In this document: positions 1 to 10,546 of the stretch, in pieces
Layout of the letters: each line of letters opens with the position of its first letter
How positions within the stretch are numbered: position 1 is the first letter of the stretch
Assembly: GCA_017633985.1 (NCBI GenBank)
Contig: JAGBOF010000008.1
Span: 1 to 64,000 of the forward strand
Direction: 5' to 3'
From: Bacteroidales bacterium
GTDB taxonomy: Bacteria > Bacteroidota > Bacteroidia > Bacteroidales > P3
DNA length: 64,000 nt
Notes under the pieces: generated by a model
The model's input: the letters and a program-made list of their open reading frames with translations, nothing else
What the model was told of the DNA's origin: nothing
Databases searched by the model: none
Program-made: the position numbers and the translations under genes

Positions 1-523
1 CGGAGGACAAGGAGTTTTATCTATGGGTAAAATACTTGCTTATTCCGGTGCAATGCAAGGAAAAGAAGTCAGCTGGATGCCTTCTTACGGTCCTGAAATG
101 CGTGGAGGTACTGCAAACGTTTCAGTAATCATTTCTGACGAAAGAATATCCTCCCCTATTATCAGCCAATTTGATACGGCAATAATCCTTAACCAGCAGT
201 CTTTGGATAAATTTGAAAGTGCTGTAAAGCCTGGCGGTCTTCTTATCTACGACCCTAACGGAATTACAAAGGCGCCTACAAGAAAAGATATCAACGTTTA
301 TAAGATTCCTGCAACTGAAAAGAGTGCAGAGATGGGAATGGCAAAAGTTTTCAATATGATGGTATTGGGTGGATTCTTGAAAATCAAACCTGTTGTAACG
401 GAAAATTACATCAAAGAAGGTTTGGAGCATTCACTTCCTGAACGTCATCACAAACTTATCCCAACTAACCTTGACGCAGTTGCAAAAGGAAAAGAGTTGA
501 TAGAACCTGTAAACGTACTTTAA
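1..523 (+). CDS. 2-oxoacid:ferredoxin oxidoreductase gamma subunit, 5' end cut by window
   Basis: This is the gamma subunit of a 2-oxoacid (2-oxoglutarate or branched-chain 2-oxoacid) ferredoxin oxidoreductase of the KorC/VorC type. The complex oxidatively decarboxylates a 2-oxoacid to its acyl-CoA and reduces ferredoxin in the cytoplasm. The reading frame is open from base 2. The residues before the first ATG at 23 (GGQGVLS) are the conserved glycine-rich start of the gamma domain, and they are followed by SYGPEMRGGTANV, the family signature. ATG 23 is therefore internal and the gene begins outside the window. Partner alpha, beta and ferredoxin-like subunits presumably lie upstream. A perfect hairpin follows the stop codon. 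A second oxidoreductase of this class, with gamma and alpha fused, is at 42620-45538. KorC and VorC cannot be told apart from this fragment. Confidence 0.88.
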   Translation, partial: GGQGVLSMGKILAYSGAMQGKEVSWMPSYGPEMRGGTANVSVIISDERISSPIISQFDTAIILNQQSLDKFESAVKPGGLLIYDPNGITKAPTRKDINVYKIPATEKSAEMGMAKVFNMMVLGGFLKIKPVVTENYIKEGLEHSLPERHHKLIPTNLDAVAKGKELIEPVNVL

Positions 524-553
524 TCAAGACAATATAATAAAGTACAAGTAAAC

Positions 554-590
554 AAGTCCGCTACTTAAGTAGCGGACTTATTTGTTATTT
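554..590 (+). terminator. Rho-independent terminator after the gamma subunit gene
   Basis: Bases 554-579 form a perfect 26-bp palindrome with arms AAGTCCGCTACTT and AAGTAGCGGACTT, followed by a T-rich stretch. It lies 30 bp after the gamma-subunit stop codon and could also work on the opposite strand for the lipoprotein gene that ends at 610. Confidence 0.75.
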
Positions 591-609
591 ATAAAACTTT
601 CTATAACAT

Positions 610-1164
610 CTACTTAATTCTAAAAGACAATACAATTTTATTTATTAAATCCATATTATTCTTTTCAAAGATTCCTTCTCTACCAACGAATACCACAGCA
701 TATTTATAGTTGTTCTTTATAAATCTATATTCAACACTACACACATTACTTTCCCACTTTTACAAAGAAACACAACAAGGTTGGTCGTTAATCTTCTTTA
801 AATATACTGTATCATACTCATCCTTTAATTCTTCTGTCAATTCTAAAAGAGAAATCCCTGCATCAACAATTTGAATCTTCATCAGGTTCAATACATTCGT
901 ACTATCATACTGATTAAGATATATAGAATGATGATATGATTCTATCGTTGCTAAAGTACTACTATCGGAAGTAAGATAGAATGCCCAATCTTCAGGATAT
1001 TGTATGCTATACCATTCATTTTCATAAGACTTGAATCCTTCTATCTTTTTAGATGCCGTAGTTTCTGTACTTGAAACTACTGTTTTTTCTGTTTTCATCT
1101 GACTACCGCAAGCACAAAAGCACATAATTACTGCTATTGCAAGTATAATTCTGATATTTTTCAT
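610..1164 (-). pseudogene. Lipoprotein gene interrupted by an in-frame TAA
   Basis: The start codon at 1164 opens a 134-codon frame that stops with TAA at 760-762. The N-terminus is a lipoprotein signal with a lipobox-like FCAC, followed by a Ser/Thr-rich linker and a region beginning YENEWYSIQYPEDW, which resembles the first strands of PsbP-like secreted domains. Read on in the same frame past the TAA, another 49 codons remain open to a TAG at 610-612. They encode a plausible domain end (YRFIKNNYKYAVVFVGREG, then INKIVLSFRIK). One substitution, for example CAA to TAA, would explain the break. The full product would be about 184 residues. The gene has its own promoter at 1216-1223. A truncated 134-residue lipoprotein could still be made. 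The function is unknown. Confidence 0.6.
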
Positions 1165-1215
1165 TTGTTTATTTAATTCTTTATTGTTTAATAATCCAAC
1201 TGACTTTTAACACTG

Positions 1216-1223
1216 CAAAGGTA
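1216..1223 (-). promoter_or_regulatory. -7 promoter element for the broken lipoprotein gene
   Basis: On the minus strand the sequence is TACCTTTG, a perfect match to the TAnnTTTG -7 element of Bacteroidota. It is about 50 bp upstream of the start at 1164. Confidence 0.6.
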
Positions 1224-1311
1224 CGAAAAATTTTATTCACTCTCTAATATTAATCACAATTTATATAAATGTGTATATTACTTTTATTAATCCGAATATT
1301 GAATCAAACGA

Positions 1312-1335
1312 AAATTATCACAATTTTGATAATTT
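1312..1335. promoter_or_regulatory. Inverted repeat, candidate HigA operator
   Basis: The 9-bp arms AAATTATCA and TGATAATTT are separated by 6 bp. The repeat ends 2 bp before the -33 TTTG of the higBA promoter, where binding of the HigA antitoxin would autorepress. The link to HigA is inferred from position. Confidence 0.45.
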
Positions 1336-1337
1336 AT

Positions 1338-1368
1338 TTTGCGCAATTGTAAAATTTTCATAATTTTG
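1338..1368 (+). promoter_or_regulatory. higBA promoter (-33 TTTG, -7 TAATTTTG)
   Basis: TTTG at 1338-1341 and TAATTTTG at 1361-1368 are separated by 19 bp, close to the Bacteroidota sigma-factor consensus. The higB start codon is 22 bp downstream. Confidence 0.65.
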
Positions 1369-1390
1369 CAACACAAAAAACACTGACACT

Positions 1391-1717
1391 ATGATTATTA
1401 TTTTCAAGGATAATGACTTGGAAGAGCTTTTAAAGACCGGAAAGAATAGGAAGTATAAAGAAATTTCAAAGGATAAGAAATTATTTGACAGACTTATACG
1501 ATTATATGAAATCATGACCGGTGCTGATGATATTAGAGACATTTCTGTTTATAGCTATTTACATTATGAGAAATTAAAACACAATTTAGCAGGTGTATCT
1601 TCTGTTCGTCCGTTTGGCAATCAAAGAGTTGAAAGATTATTGTTTATTGAAGAAGATGATAAAATAACAATAGAAATATTAGAATTAGACAATACGCACT
1701 ATGGAAACAAGAAATGA
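1391..1717 (+). CDS. higB: HigB-type toxin (RelE superfamily mRNA endonuclease)
   Basis: This 108-residue protein resembles the plasmid-maintenance killer (HigB) branch of the RelE/ParE superfamily, whose members cleave mRNA on the ribosome. Typical features are the central GVSSVRPFGNQRVERLLF stretch, where the basic residues form the strand and active-site region, and a C-terminal ELDNTHYGNKK tail. The toxin gene precedes the antitoxin gene, the normal HigBA order. The last 17 bp overlap the start of higA, indicating coupled translation. The pair sits in a small island inserted after the oxidoreductase gamma-subunit gene. Confidence 0.78.
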   Translation: MIIIFKDNDLEELLKTGKNRKYKEISKDKKLFDRLIRLYEIMTGADDIRDISVYSYLHYEKLKHNLAGVSSVRPFGNQRVERLLFIEEDDKITIEILELDNTHYGNKK

Positions 1718-2108
1718 AAATAGATTTACTCCTTTTAAGGCGGTTCATCCAGGGGGAATTCTAGAGATGGAATTAGAAGAAAGAGGATTAAAACAAAAGG
1801 ATTTTGCAAAACAAATCGGAATGTTGCCTTCAAATCTTAACCGTATTATCAAAGGTAAATCACCGATAACCGAAGCCGTTGCCGAAAAGTTAGCTATTGC
1901 TTTGGGAATAAGAAAAGAATTATGGTTAAGGTATCAAAAAGACTATGAATATGATTCTTTTATTATCGCACAACGTGAAAAAGATAAAAACACCGACATA
2001 ACGGACGTACAGCCTGCATCAATTATCGGCTTGTTACAGTCAATCAATGACCGTCTGGGCGTTCTTATCTCAATGCAAAGCAACAATAACTCCGCTGTAG
2101 CGAAGTGA
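1701..2108 (+). CDS. higA: HigA-type antitoxin with HTH_3 domain
   Basis: This 135-residue antitoxin belongs to the HigA family. HPGGILEMELEERGL near residues 16-30 is the family signature. It is followed by a Cro/CI-type helix-turn-helix (QKDFAKQIGMLPSNLNRIIK, about residues 32-51) and the KLAIALGI helix. The C-terminal 40 residues are a variable tail. HigA proteins neutralise the toxin and repress their own operon, and a suitable inverted repeat lies at 1312-1335. The ATG at 1701 lies inside higB. Five bases after the stop begins a decayed copy of the gamma-subunit 3' end. Confidence 0.85.
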   Translation: METRNENRFTPFKAVHPGGILEMELEERGLKQKDFAKQIGMLPSNLNRIIKGKSPITEAVAEKLAIALGIRKELWLRYQKDYEYDSFIIAQREKDKNTDITDVQPASIIGLLQSINDRLGVLISMQSNNNSAVAK

Positions 2109-2113
2109 TAACC

Positions 2114-2198
2114 TCATCACAAACTTATCCAAACCAACCCATACACAGTTACGCAAGGGTATGAGTTGTTCAACTCTGTTAACGTGCATTCATTTTGA
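2114..2198 (+). pseudogene. Decayed copy of the oxidoreductase gamma-subunit 3' end
   Basis: Bases 2114-2189 align without gaps to bases 445-520, the last 25 codons of the gamma-subunit gene. The first 17 bases are identical and overall identity is roughly 75% by hand. The translation starts HHKLIQTN, against HHKLIPTN in the intact gene, and keeps the later E-L and VNV positions before a TGA at 2196. The two copies are direct repeats flanking the lipoprotein pseudogene and higBA, so the island was probably inserted with renewal of the gene's 3' end, leaving the old end here. Confidence 0.7.
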
Positions 2199-2213
2199 AT
2201 TAATCGTAAATAA

Positions 2214-2250
2214 AACAGGAGGAATTTTTAATAAAATTCCTCCTGTTATT
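2214..2250. terminator. Bidirectional terminator hairpin
   Basis: The arms AACAGGAGGAATTTT and AAAATTCCTCCTGTT form a 15-bp stem with a 4-base loop, flanked by A- and T-rich sequence. It lies between higA or the gamma-subunit remnant on the plus strand and the lipoprotein gene ending at 2271 on the minus strand. It was probably the original terminator of the gamma-subunit gene. Confidence 0.7.
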
Positions 2251-2270
2251 TGCTTACCGTCTGGTCTTAT

Positions 2271-3026
2271 CTATTGTTGATTATCCGTGGTGCTATCTGA
2301 TGCATTCCAACGGCGGAACGAATTCTTTTTCTTTATATTCAAATCCCAACCTTGGTCATGAATAGGAGCAAACCACGAAGGAGCATATTTCAAATCGGAA
2401 TATTCTTTGTAGTTCTCATCCTTTTGAAGATAAACCAATATGGTATTGTATTTGCAACGCTCCCAACAGTAATCTTCATAAGTGAAATATCCCGATTTCA
2501 AATCCTCAATAAAGTTTTCTTTAGAGGAATACAGTTTCTTATCCTCTGCGGAAACATCATTCAAATAGCCTAAAAATTTGGTGATGCTTACGTTTGCGAA
2601 CAATTCCTGTTCTTCCATAACACTTTTTAAGAATTGTGAATATGACCCGTCATCATCTGTTAAAGATGTTATGAAAAACGCAACATTATCACTGTTAACG
2701 TCTATATAACATCTGAAAGTTTCAGCCGCATCACTGATTCTGAAATATTCCGTCTTTCCCAAAACATTTCCGTCGCGGTCTTCCCAGTCGTTATATCCCC
2801 ATGGGTCTACGTTATAACCTATTTTCTCCAATACAGAGGTAATGTCCTTGATGTTATGTCCGACATAAGACTGCATTGCAGTAACGGTTGTAGGCAGAGC
2901 CGTGGAAACAGAACCGACTTTTACCGTTGAACCGTCTTCATCGCTGTCACTTGAGCATGAAGACAGGGTAAATACTGCCGTAATTGCTGCGGCAGCAAAT
3001 AAAAGAGCTTTTAATGTATGTTTCAT
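2271..3026 (-). CDS. Lipoprotein of unknown function
   Basis: The 251-residue product starts with a clear lipoprotein signal (hydrophobic stretch, then LSSC with Cys near residue 24), followed by an acidic SDSDEDGS linker typical of surface-bound Bacteroidota lipoproteins. The mature part begins with a short helix-forming segment (MQSYVGHNIKDITSVLEKIGY), then a Trp-rich region (PWGYNDWEDRDG). No family is recognised and the function is unknown. The gene is single and on the minus strand. Its nearest -7 element, at 3367-3374, would give an unusually long leader of about 335 bases containing the structured RNA described at 3131-3361. Confidence 0.7.
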   Translation of the reverse strand: MKHTLKALLFAAAAITAVFTLSSCSSDSDEDGSTVKVGSVSTALPTTVTAMQSYVGHNIKDITSVLEKIGYNVDPWGYNDWEDRDGNVLGKTEYFRISDAAETFRCYIDVNSDNVAFFITSLTDDDGSYSQFLKSVMEEQELFANVSITKFLGYLNDVSAEDKKLYSSKENFIEDLKSGYFTYEDYCWERCKYNTILVYLQKDENYKEYSDLKYAPSWFAPIHDQGWDLNIKKKNSFRRWNASDSTTDNQQ

Positions 3027-3130
3027 GTTCTTTAATTCTTCCTTTGTGATTTCTTAAAGGAAAGGATATCCGAAATACCCTGAATTATTTTTATAAAGAA
3101 AGCGTGAAATCACCTAAACTAAAAAATATA

Positions 3131-3361
3131 TCATCACTTGGAGGTAAACCTGAGAATAAATAACCTTTGAAAGAAGATATAAGTATAATGGAGATCACGC
3201 CAATACCGGCAATGACGAAACCACTATGCTAAAAACTTACTTTCAAAAAGTTTCTCAGGCTTTTTTTACCAAGTGTAAGTATAAATTAAACATAACGCTT
3301 CCATAATGTCAAGCGGATAACAACCTTTTAAAAGGCTGTTACCACCTACCCGACGGTAAGC
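3131..3361 (-). ncRNA. Candidate structured RNA or long leader
   Basis: On the minus strand this region folds into three hairpins and then a long rod. The hairpins are CTTACC/GGTAGG, GGTAACAGCC/GGTTGTTATCC and CGCTT/AAGCG. The rod at 3135-3275 has successive helices CACTTGG/CCAAGTG, CCTGAGAA/TTCTCAGG, TTGAAAG/CTTTCAA, TAAGT/ACTTA and ATAGTGG/CCATTAT. At least four pairs are G-U on the minus strand and would be A-C mismatches on the plus strand, so the minus-strand transcript is the one that folds. It may be a regulatory leader of the 2271-3026 lipoprotein or an independent RNA. The rod is reminiscent of 6S RNA, but I cannot place it in a known family. Confidence 0.45.
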
Positions 3362-3366
3362 GTTTG

Positions 3367-3374
3367 CAAAAGTA
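3367..3374 (-). promoter_or_regulatory. -7 promoter element for the lipoprotein leader
   Basis: The minus strand reads TACTTTTG, a perfect TAnnTTTG match. Transcription would begin near 3360, exactly at the first hairpin of the structured leader. Confidence 0.55.
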
Positions 3375-3423
3375 CAAAAGTTTTTTAAATCCGCAGAAAA
3401 TTTATTCAACTTTCTGTAAAATT

Positions 3424-3500
3424 ATAACGCCGTTTGAGCAAATTATTACGGCGTAAAAAAAAATTAATCAGCCTGATTAAAAAATTTTTAAGGCTTAAAA
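3424..3500. repeat. Phased palindrome array, 4 boxes at 21 bp
   Basis: Box centres are at 3430, 3451, 3472 and 3493, exactly 21 bp apart, with cores such as TTACGGCGTAA and AATCAGCCTGATT in an A/T matrix. The array sits between divergent genes, about 56 bp from the minus-strand -7 element and 57 bp from the plus-strand one. Confidence 0.75.
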
Positions 3501-3556
3501 ATTCCGGCATTTGTAAAAAATTTAATATTAGATGGTTCCGTTATCAAAAATTGTAG

Positions 3557-3564
3557 TAACTTCG
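3557..3564 (+). promoter_or_regulatory. Possible -7 element (TAACTTCG)
   Basis: TAACTTCG differs from TAnnTTTG at one position and lies 30 bp upstream of the start at 3595. Confidence 0.35.
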
Positions 3565-3594
3565 CAAACGAAAACCGCATAAAAGAACGGTATT

Positions 3595-5604
3595 ATGGCT
3601 GAAATAAAATATATAATAATTTTTGCCGTGCTGATTTTCACTTGTTATTGCCTTACTGCGCAGACGGAAGACAATATTTTGCAAAATCTGGAAGACGTTC
3701 AATCAAGCGGGGACGATGTTCAAAGGTTGCTTGAAAGTATTGAGCAAAGAAACAATAACCTAACAAATATTTATAATATTAATCAAATGAGCCGGGAAGA
3801 CATGATAATTCTCGGCTTAAATAATTTCCAGATTTTTTCTCTTGAAAACTATATCCGCCGCAGCGGGCAGTTGCTATCGGTCGGTGAATTAAGGTTTGTA
3901 AACGGTTTTGACTCAATAACCGTCAGCAAGATTGCGCCTTTTGTCATTGCCGAACCCGTTAAGGCGGAGCATCCGCTCAAATGGGACAGTATCTTCGCAA
4001 ATTCAAAGCAAAACATAAGGTTTCAATATGCCGAGAACCTTAAAACCCCTTACGGATTCACACGTGATGACGGCAAAGGGTTCAAAGGCGGCAATTTTGC
4101 ATCGTCACTGCGTTATAATTTCAAATATTACGACCGTATGGAACTGTCTTTTGTAGGGGAAAAGGATTACGGCGAACCTCTTTACTATAAGAACAAAACT
4201 TACGGATATGATCATTACGCTCTTTCGTTTACTCTGAAAGATATAAACAAATATCTTAAGCAAATGACAGTAGGTGATTTCCGCCTTAACTTCGGCGAAG
4301 GGCTTGCGATGAAGCAAAGTTTTTCTCTTGGGTATCTTACTTCGGGTTACGGAGCCAAACATGCCGCCAATACCGTATCGCCTTTTAGAAGCACGTCGGA
4401 ATACGGCTACAATACGGGAATTGCAGCCAAAGCGGAAGCAGGTGAATTTGATATCACGCTATTCGGTTCTTATAACCCGATAGATTTTAACGGTAAGACA
4501 ATACAACAAACGGGTTATCACCGTACGGAAAACGAGATTGCGTACAAAAATAACAACAATTTGACACTCGGCGGAGGTAATATACAATATTATAATAAAG
4601 GATTGATAATCGGTTTGACGGCGTTTGCTTATCATTTCACAGATTCGCTGCAAAAAGGAAATCAGGCGTATCAGCAATATAATTTTGAAGGCAAAGACAA
4701 CAACATCATTGCCGTTAATGCATCTTATGAATACAAGAAATACATCTTCTTTACAGAAGCTGTCCGCAGTATGAACAATGCTTACGCTGAACTGTTGGGT
4801 CTGCAAATTAATTTCACATATAAGACAACTCTTTCATTAGTTGCAAGAAATTATGACAGGCAATATCAAAATTATTACGCAGATGCTTTGGGCTATCACT
4901 CCAATAATCAGAATGAGCAGGGGATTTATGCGGATTTTTCACGGTATCTGAATAAGAAACTGTCATATTTCATTGGTGCGGATATATTCCGTTTCCCTTT
5001 TATGTCATACCGTGCCGATAAATCTTCTTACGGGCAAAAGATAAGAATGCAATTGGAGTTTAAACCGTCGGATAAACAAACGCTGAGCGCTTATTTCCGC
5101 CTTAATAACCATCAATATAATTATGAAGTATCAAAAAACGAAAAACAATTAGGCAACAATATTGTACAACAATTGCAATTAAAATACAAATACAGCTTTT
5201 CGGAGAGATTAAGCATTGCTTCCCGCATGGGATATTCCCGTTCCTTTACGCATGAATCCGATAAGAATCACGGTTGTTTTGTATATGCGGAACTGATATC
5301 ACGTTCTGCGAAAGGAAAATATGCATTGAATCTGCGTTATACCTATTTCAATACGTCAGATTACGATAACCGTTTTTACGTTTATGAATATTCATTACCG
5401 CTTGCCTACTCTTCGGCAATGCTTTACAATACAGGTCATAAATTTTATACTGTTGTATCTTTTAAACCTACTAAAAAGTTCGGTATTTACTTGCGTTATA
5501 ACATCACAAGATATAATCACACCAGTGAAATTTCGTCAGGAAACACTCTTGTCAAGGGCAATGTGCAGCATTACCTGTCAGGACAAATTTATTACCAATT
5601 TTAG
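3595..5604 (+). CDS. Helix-hairpin-helix outer-membrane beta-barrel protein
   Basis: This 669-residue protein begins with a Sec signal peptide (to about residue 22, ending LTAQ). Next comes a helix-hairpin-helix-like domain at about residues 55-120, including NINQMSREDMIILG, and then a long region of alternating aromatic and polar residues from about residue 135 to the C-terminal aromatic (QIYYQF). The alternation and terminal Phe indicate an outer-membrane beta-barrel of about 500 residues. Proteins with this layout are common in Bacteroidota and annotated only as helix-hairpin-helix domain proteins; their role is unknown, and DNA binding or uptake has not been shown by anything seen here. 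It stands alone, with a lipoprotein gene 160 bp downstream under its own promoter. Confidence 0.78.
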   Translation: MAEIKYIIIFAVLIFTCYCLTAQTEDNILQNLEDVQSSGDDVQRLLESIEQRNNNLTNIYNINQMSREDMIILGLNNFQIFSLENYIRRSGQLLSVGELRFVNGFDSITVSKIAPFVIAEPVKAEHPLKWDSIFANSKQNIRFQYAENLKTPYGFTRDDGKGFKGGNFASSLRYNFKYYDRMELSFVGEKDYGEPLYYKNKTYGYDHYALSFTLKDINKYLKQMTVGDFRLNFGEGLAMKQSFSLGYLTSGYGAKHAANTVSPFRSTSEYGYNTGIAAKAEAGEFDITLFGSYNPIDFNGKTIQQTGYHRTENEIAYKNNNNLTLGGGNIQYYNKGLIIGLTAFAYHFTDSLQKGNQAYQQYNFEGKDNNIIAVNASYEYKKYIFFTEAVRSMNNAYAELLGLQINFTYKTTLSLVARNYDRQYQNYYADALGYHSNNQNEQGIYADFSRYLNKKLSYFIGADIFRFPFMSYRADKSSYGQKIRMQLEFKPSDKQTLSAYFRLNNHQYNYEVSKNEKQLGNNIVQQLQLKYKYSFSERLSIASRMGYSRSFTHESDKNHGCFVYAELISRSAKGKYALNLRYTYFNTSDYDNRFYVYEYSLPLAYSSAMLYNTGHKFYTVVSFKPTKKFGIYLRYNITRYNHTSEISSGNTLVKGNVQHYLSGQIYYQF

Positions 5605-5690
5605 TAATCTTCAGCGGCTACTGCTATAGGTTTTATGCCTTTGCAGTGCTATTTTTCTTTACTAAATTTCTTATATTTAATTTTATTTTG

Positions 5691-5698
5691 TAATTTTG
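5691..5698 (+). promoter_or_regulatory. -7 promoter element (TAATTTTG)
   Basis: A perfect TAnnTTTG match about 65 bp upstream of the lipoprotein start at 5764. Confidence 0.55.
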
Positions 5699-5763
5699 CA
5701 AAATGATAAGAAAACGCCGAATCGCTTAAAAGGATGTAGGCTTAATGAAAAAATGTTAAACCA

Positions 5764-6309
5764 ATGAAAACCCTAAAATTTTTAATCACTGCTGTTATTG
5801 CAGGTGTAGCATTAACGTCTTTTTACGGTTGTTCAGACGATAAAGACGACAGTTCAAACGATGTATCCGTAATCGGATTATGGAAATATGAACAAGCATC
5901 CGACAAAACAACCCATTACTATCAATTCGGTGAGAACAACGGCGTTTATACCAAGCAAGCTAAAAACGGATACGGATATCAACACGGCTTTACCTATACC
6001 ATATCAGGCAAAACAGTCTCTTTAATCATCGAATCTAACGAACTACCGGAAAATGTCGTTTGGGACATTACCGAGATTTCGTCTTCGGAAATAAAAGCAA
6101 CAACCAACGGTAGCACTATAACTCTTCAAAAAGCTGACGAAGTTCCGTCTTATAAACAGGCAAAGAATTGTGTTTGCGTTGTAACATTGGAAGACAACAG
6201 CATGACGGTAAACCTTGACGAGTGGTTAGGTGAATGCGAAGATATAGAAGCTGATGATTTAGGACGCAGGCAATTTGAAGAAGCCGTTGTAAGATGTCAT
6301 GAAGAATAG
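5764..6309 (+). CDS. Lipocalin-like lipoprotein, putative
   Basis: The 181-residue protein has a signal sequence ending in FYGC (weak lipobox, Cys about residue 23), an acidic linker (SDDKDDSS) and a domain starting VIGLWKYEQ. This is followed by strands containing YYQFGENNGVY and GFTYTISGKTVSL, a pattern seen in Bacteroidota lipocalin-like or DUF-type small beta-barrel lipoproteins that start with G-x-W. The last 45 residues are different: they are acidic, hold four cysteines and end RRQFEEAVVRCHEE. That tail is not part of a lipocalin and its function is unknown. The gene is monocistronic, and a bidirectional terminator follows 35 bp after its stop. Confidence 0.65.
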   Translation: MKTLKFLITAVIAGVALTSFYGCSDDKDDSSNDVSVIGLWKYEQASDKTTHYYQFGENNGVYTKQAKNGYGYQHGFTYTISGKTVSLIIESNELPENVVWDITEISSSEIKATTNGSTITLQKADEVPSYKQAKNCVCVVTLEDNSMTVNLDEWLGECEDIEADDLGRRQFEEAVVRCHEE

Positions 6310-6343
6310 CAAGTATTAAAACGCAGGCATATAACTTAAAAAC

Positions 6344-6384
6344 AAAAAATGCGGAAGAATATAATTATTCCGTCCGCATTTTTT
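6344..6384. terminator. Bidirectional terminator overlapping a gene end
   Basis: The arms AAAAAATGCGGA and TCCGCATTTTTT enclose a further GAATA/TATTC pairing. The plus-strand lipoprotein and the minus-strand TSCPD gene converge here, and the hairpin includes the last codons and stop of the TSCPD gene at 6365. Confidence 0.75.
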
Positions 6385-6616
6385 CTAATGCCGTTGCCAA
6401 CTGATCGGGGCAACTTGTTCCCTTACCTTTACAATCAATACCTTTTAATCTTTTTATGACCTCATCGGCAGACATTCCCTTAACCAAAGCAGCAACACCC
6501 TGCGTATTGCCGTGACAACCGCCGATAAATTCGACGTTTTTGATTATATCGCCTTCCAGTTCTATATTGATATATTGGGAACACGTTCCGCTTGTTTTAT
6601 ATGTCAATTGTTTCAT
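6365..6616 (-). CDS. TSCPD domain protein (TIGR03905 type)
   Basis: This 83-residue protein is a stand-alone TSCPD domain: the C-terminal TSCPDQLATALEK gives the family its name. Conserved cysteines occur at CSQY, GGCHGN, DCKG and SCPD, and GGCHGNTQGV is the second hallmark. The domain also occurs at the end of some ribonucleotide reductases, and the small free-standing form is widespread in anaerobes. The cysteines suggest metal or redox chemistry, but the function is not established. The stop codon lies inside a bidirectional terminator. Confidence 0.85.
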   Translation of the reverse strand: MKQLTYKTSGTCSQYINIELEGDIIKNVEFIGGCHGNTQGVAALVKGMSADEVIKRLKGIDCKGKGTSCPDQLATALEKMRTE

Positions 6617-6702
6617 AGTTTATTATTTATACAGTAGCAGTATCGTTTTGATAATTTACAAAGCCAAACAATGTCTTTGATAGATATAACAATATACCGA
6701 TA

Positions 6703-10182
<3,480 letters not shown>

Positions 10183-10222
10183 TTATACCGTATATTGTAC
10201 ACAGTATTTTCAATTCAAACTG

Positions 10223-10230
10223 CAAATTTA
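10223..10230 (-). promoter_or_regulatory. -7 element upstream of the beta-galactosidase gene
   Basis: The minus strand reads TAAATTTG (TAnnTTTG), 77 bp upstream of the start. The stretch from 10240 to 10399 holds nothing else recognisable. Confidence 0.5.
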
Positions 10231-10399
10231 CAAAATTCTTTCTTAAATATTCAGTATCTATAAGAATTTTATCAAATTACGCATATAAAACGCTTATCTG
10301 CCGCAACAAAAGCAAAAACATAAACGTCATAAAATATTTTCAAAAACACATCCTGCGGTCTATTCACGGTACATTAAAAACCATGAATATTATCTTATA

Positions 10400-10527
10400 A
10401 AAATAAGACGCTGTCCCGCGAAATTAATCAGCGATAAGAAAAAATTATTCTGCGTGATTAATAAATTATTCTGCGAAGATAATTTTTTATTCTCGCAGAT
10501 TATTTTCGTAAAGCGGCGTCTTATTTT
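10400..10527. repeat. Phased palindrome array, 6 boxes at 21 bp (copy 1 of a 127-bp element)
   Basis: Box centres are at 10411, 10432, 10453, 10474, 10495 and 10516, all exactly 21 bp apart. The ends form an inverted repeat (AAATAAGACG with CGTCTTATTT). Inner boxes are of the AATCTGCGTGATT type and outer ones of the AAGACGNNGTCTT type. The element matches the reverse complement of 22532-22658 at about 115 of 127 positions without gaps. It lies between the end of the leucine-rich-repeat gene and the beta-galactosidase promoter. Confidence 0.88.
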
Positions 10528-10546
10528 CGCAACTTGTATTTTGATA

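Noticed and set aside
23-523. ATG at 23 as the true start of the first gene
   Set aside because: The frame is open to base 2 and the residues before the ATG (GGQGVLS) are a conserved part of the gamma domain.
3131-3361. tmRNA, RNase P RNA or signal recognition particle RNA
   Set aside because: No tmRNA acceptor end or tag frame, no conserved RNase P core and no SRP tetraloop signature are visible.
10400-10527. CRISPR array
   Set aside because: Spacing is regular, but there are no unique spacers of 30-40 bp, no leader and no cas genes; boxes are 13 bp with 8-bp A/T gaps.
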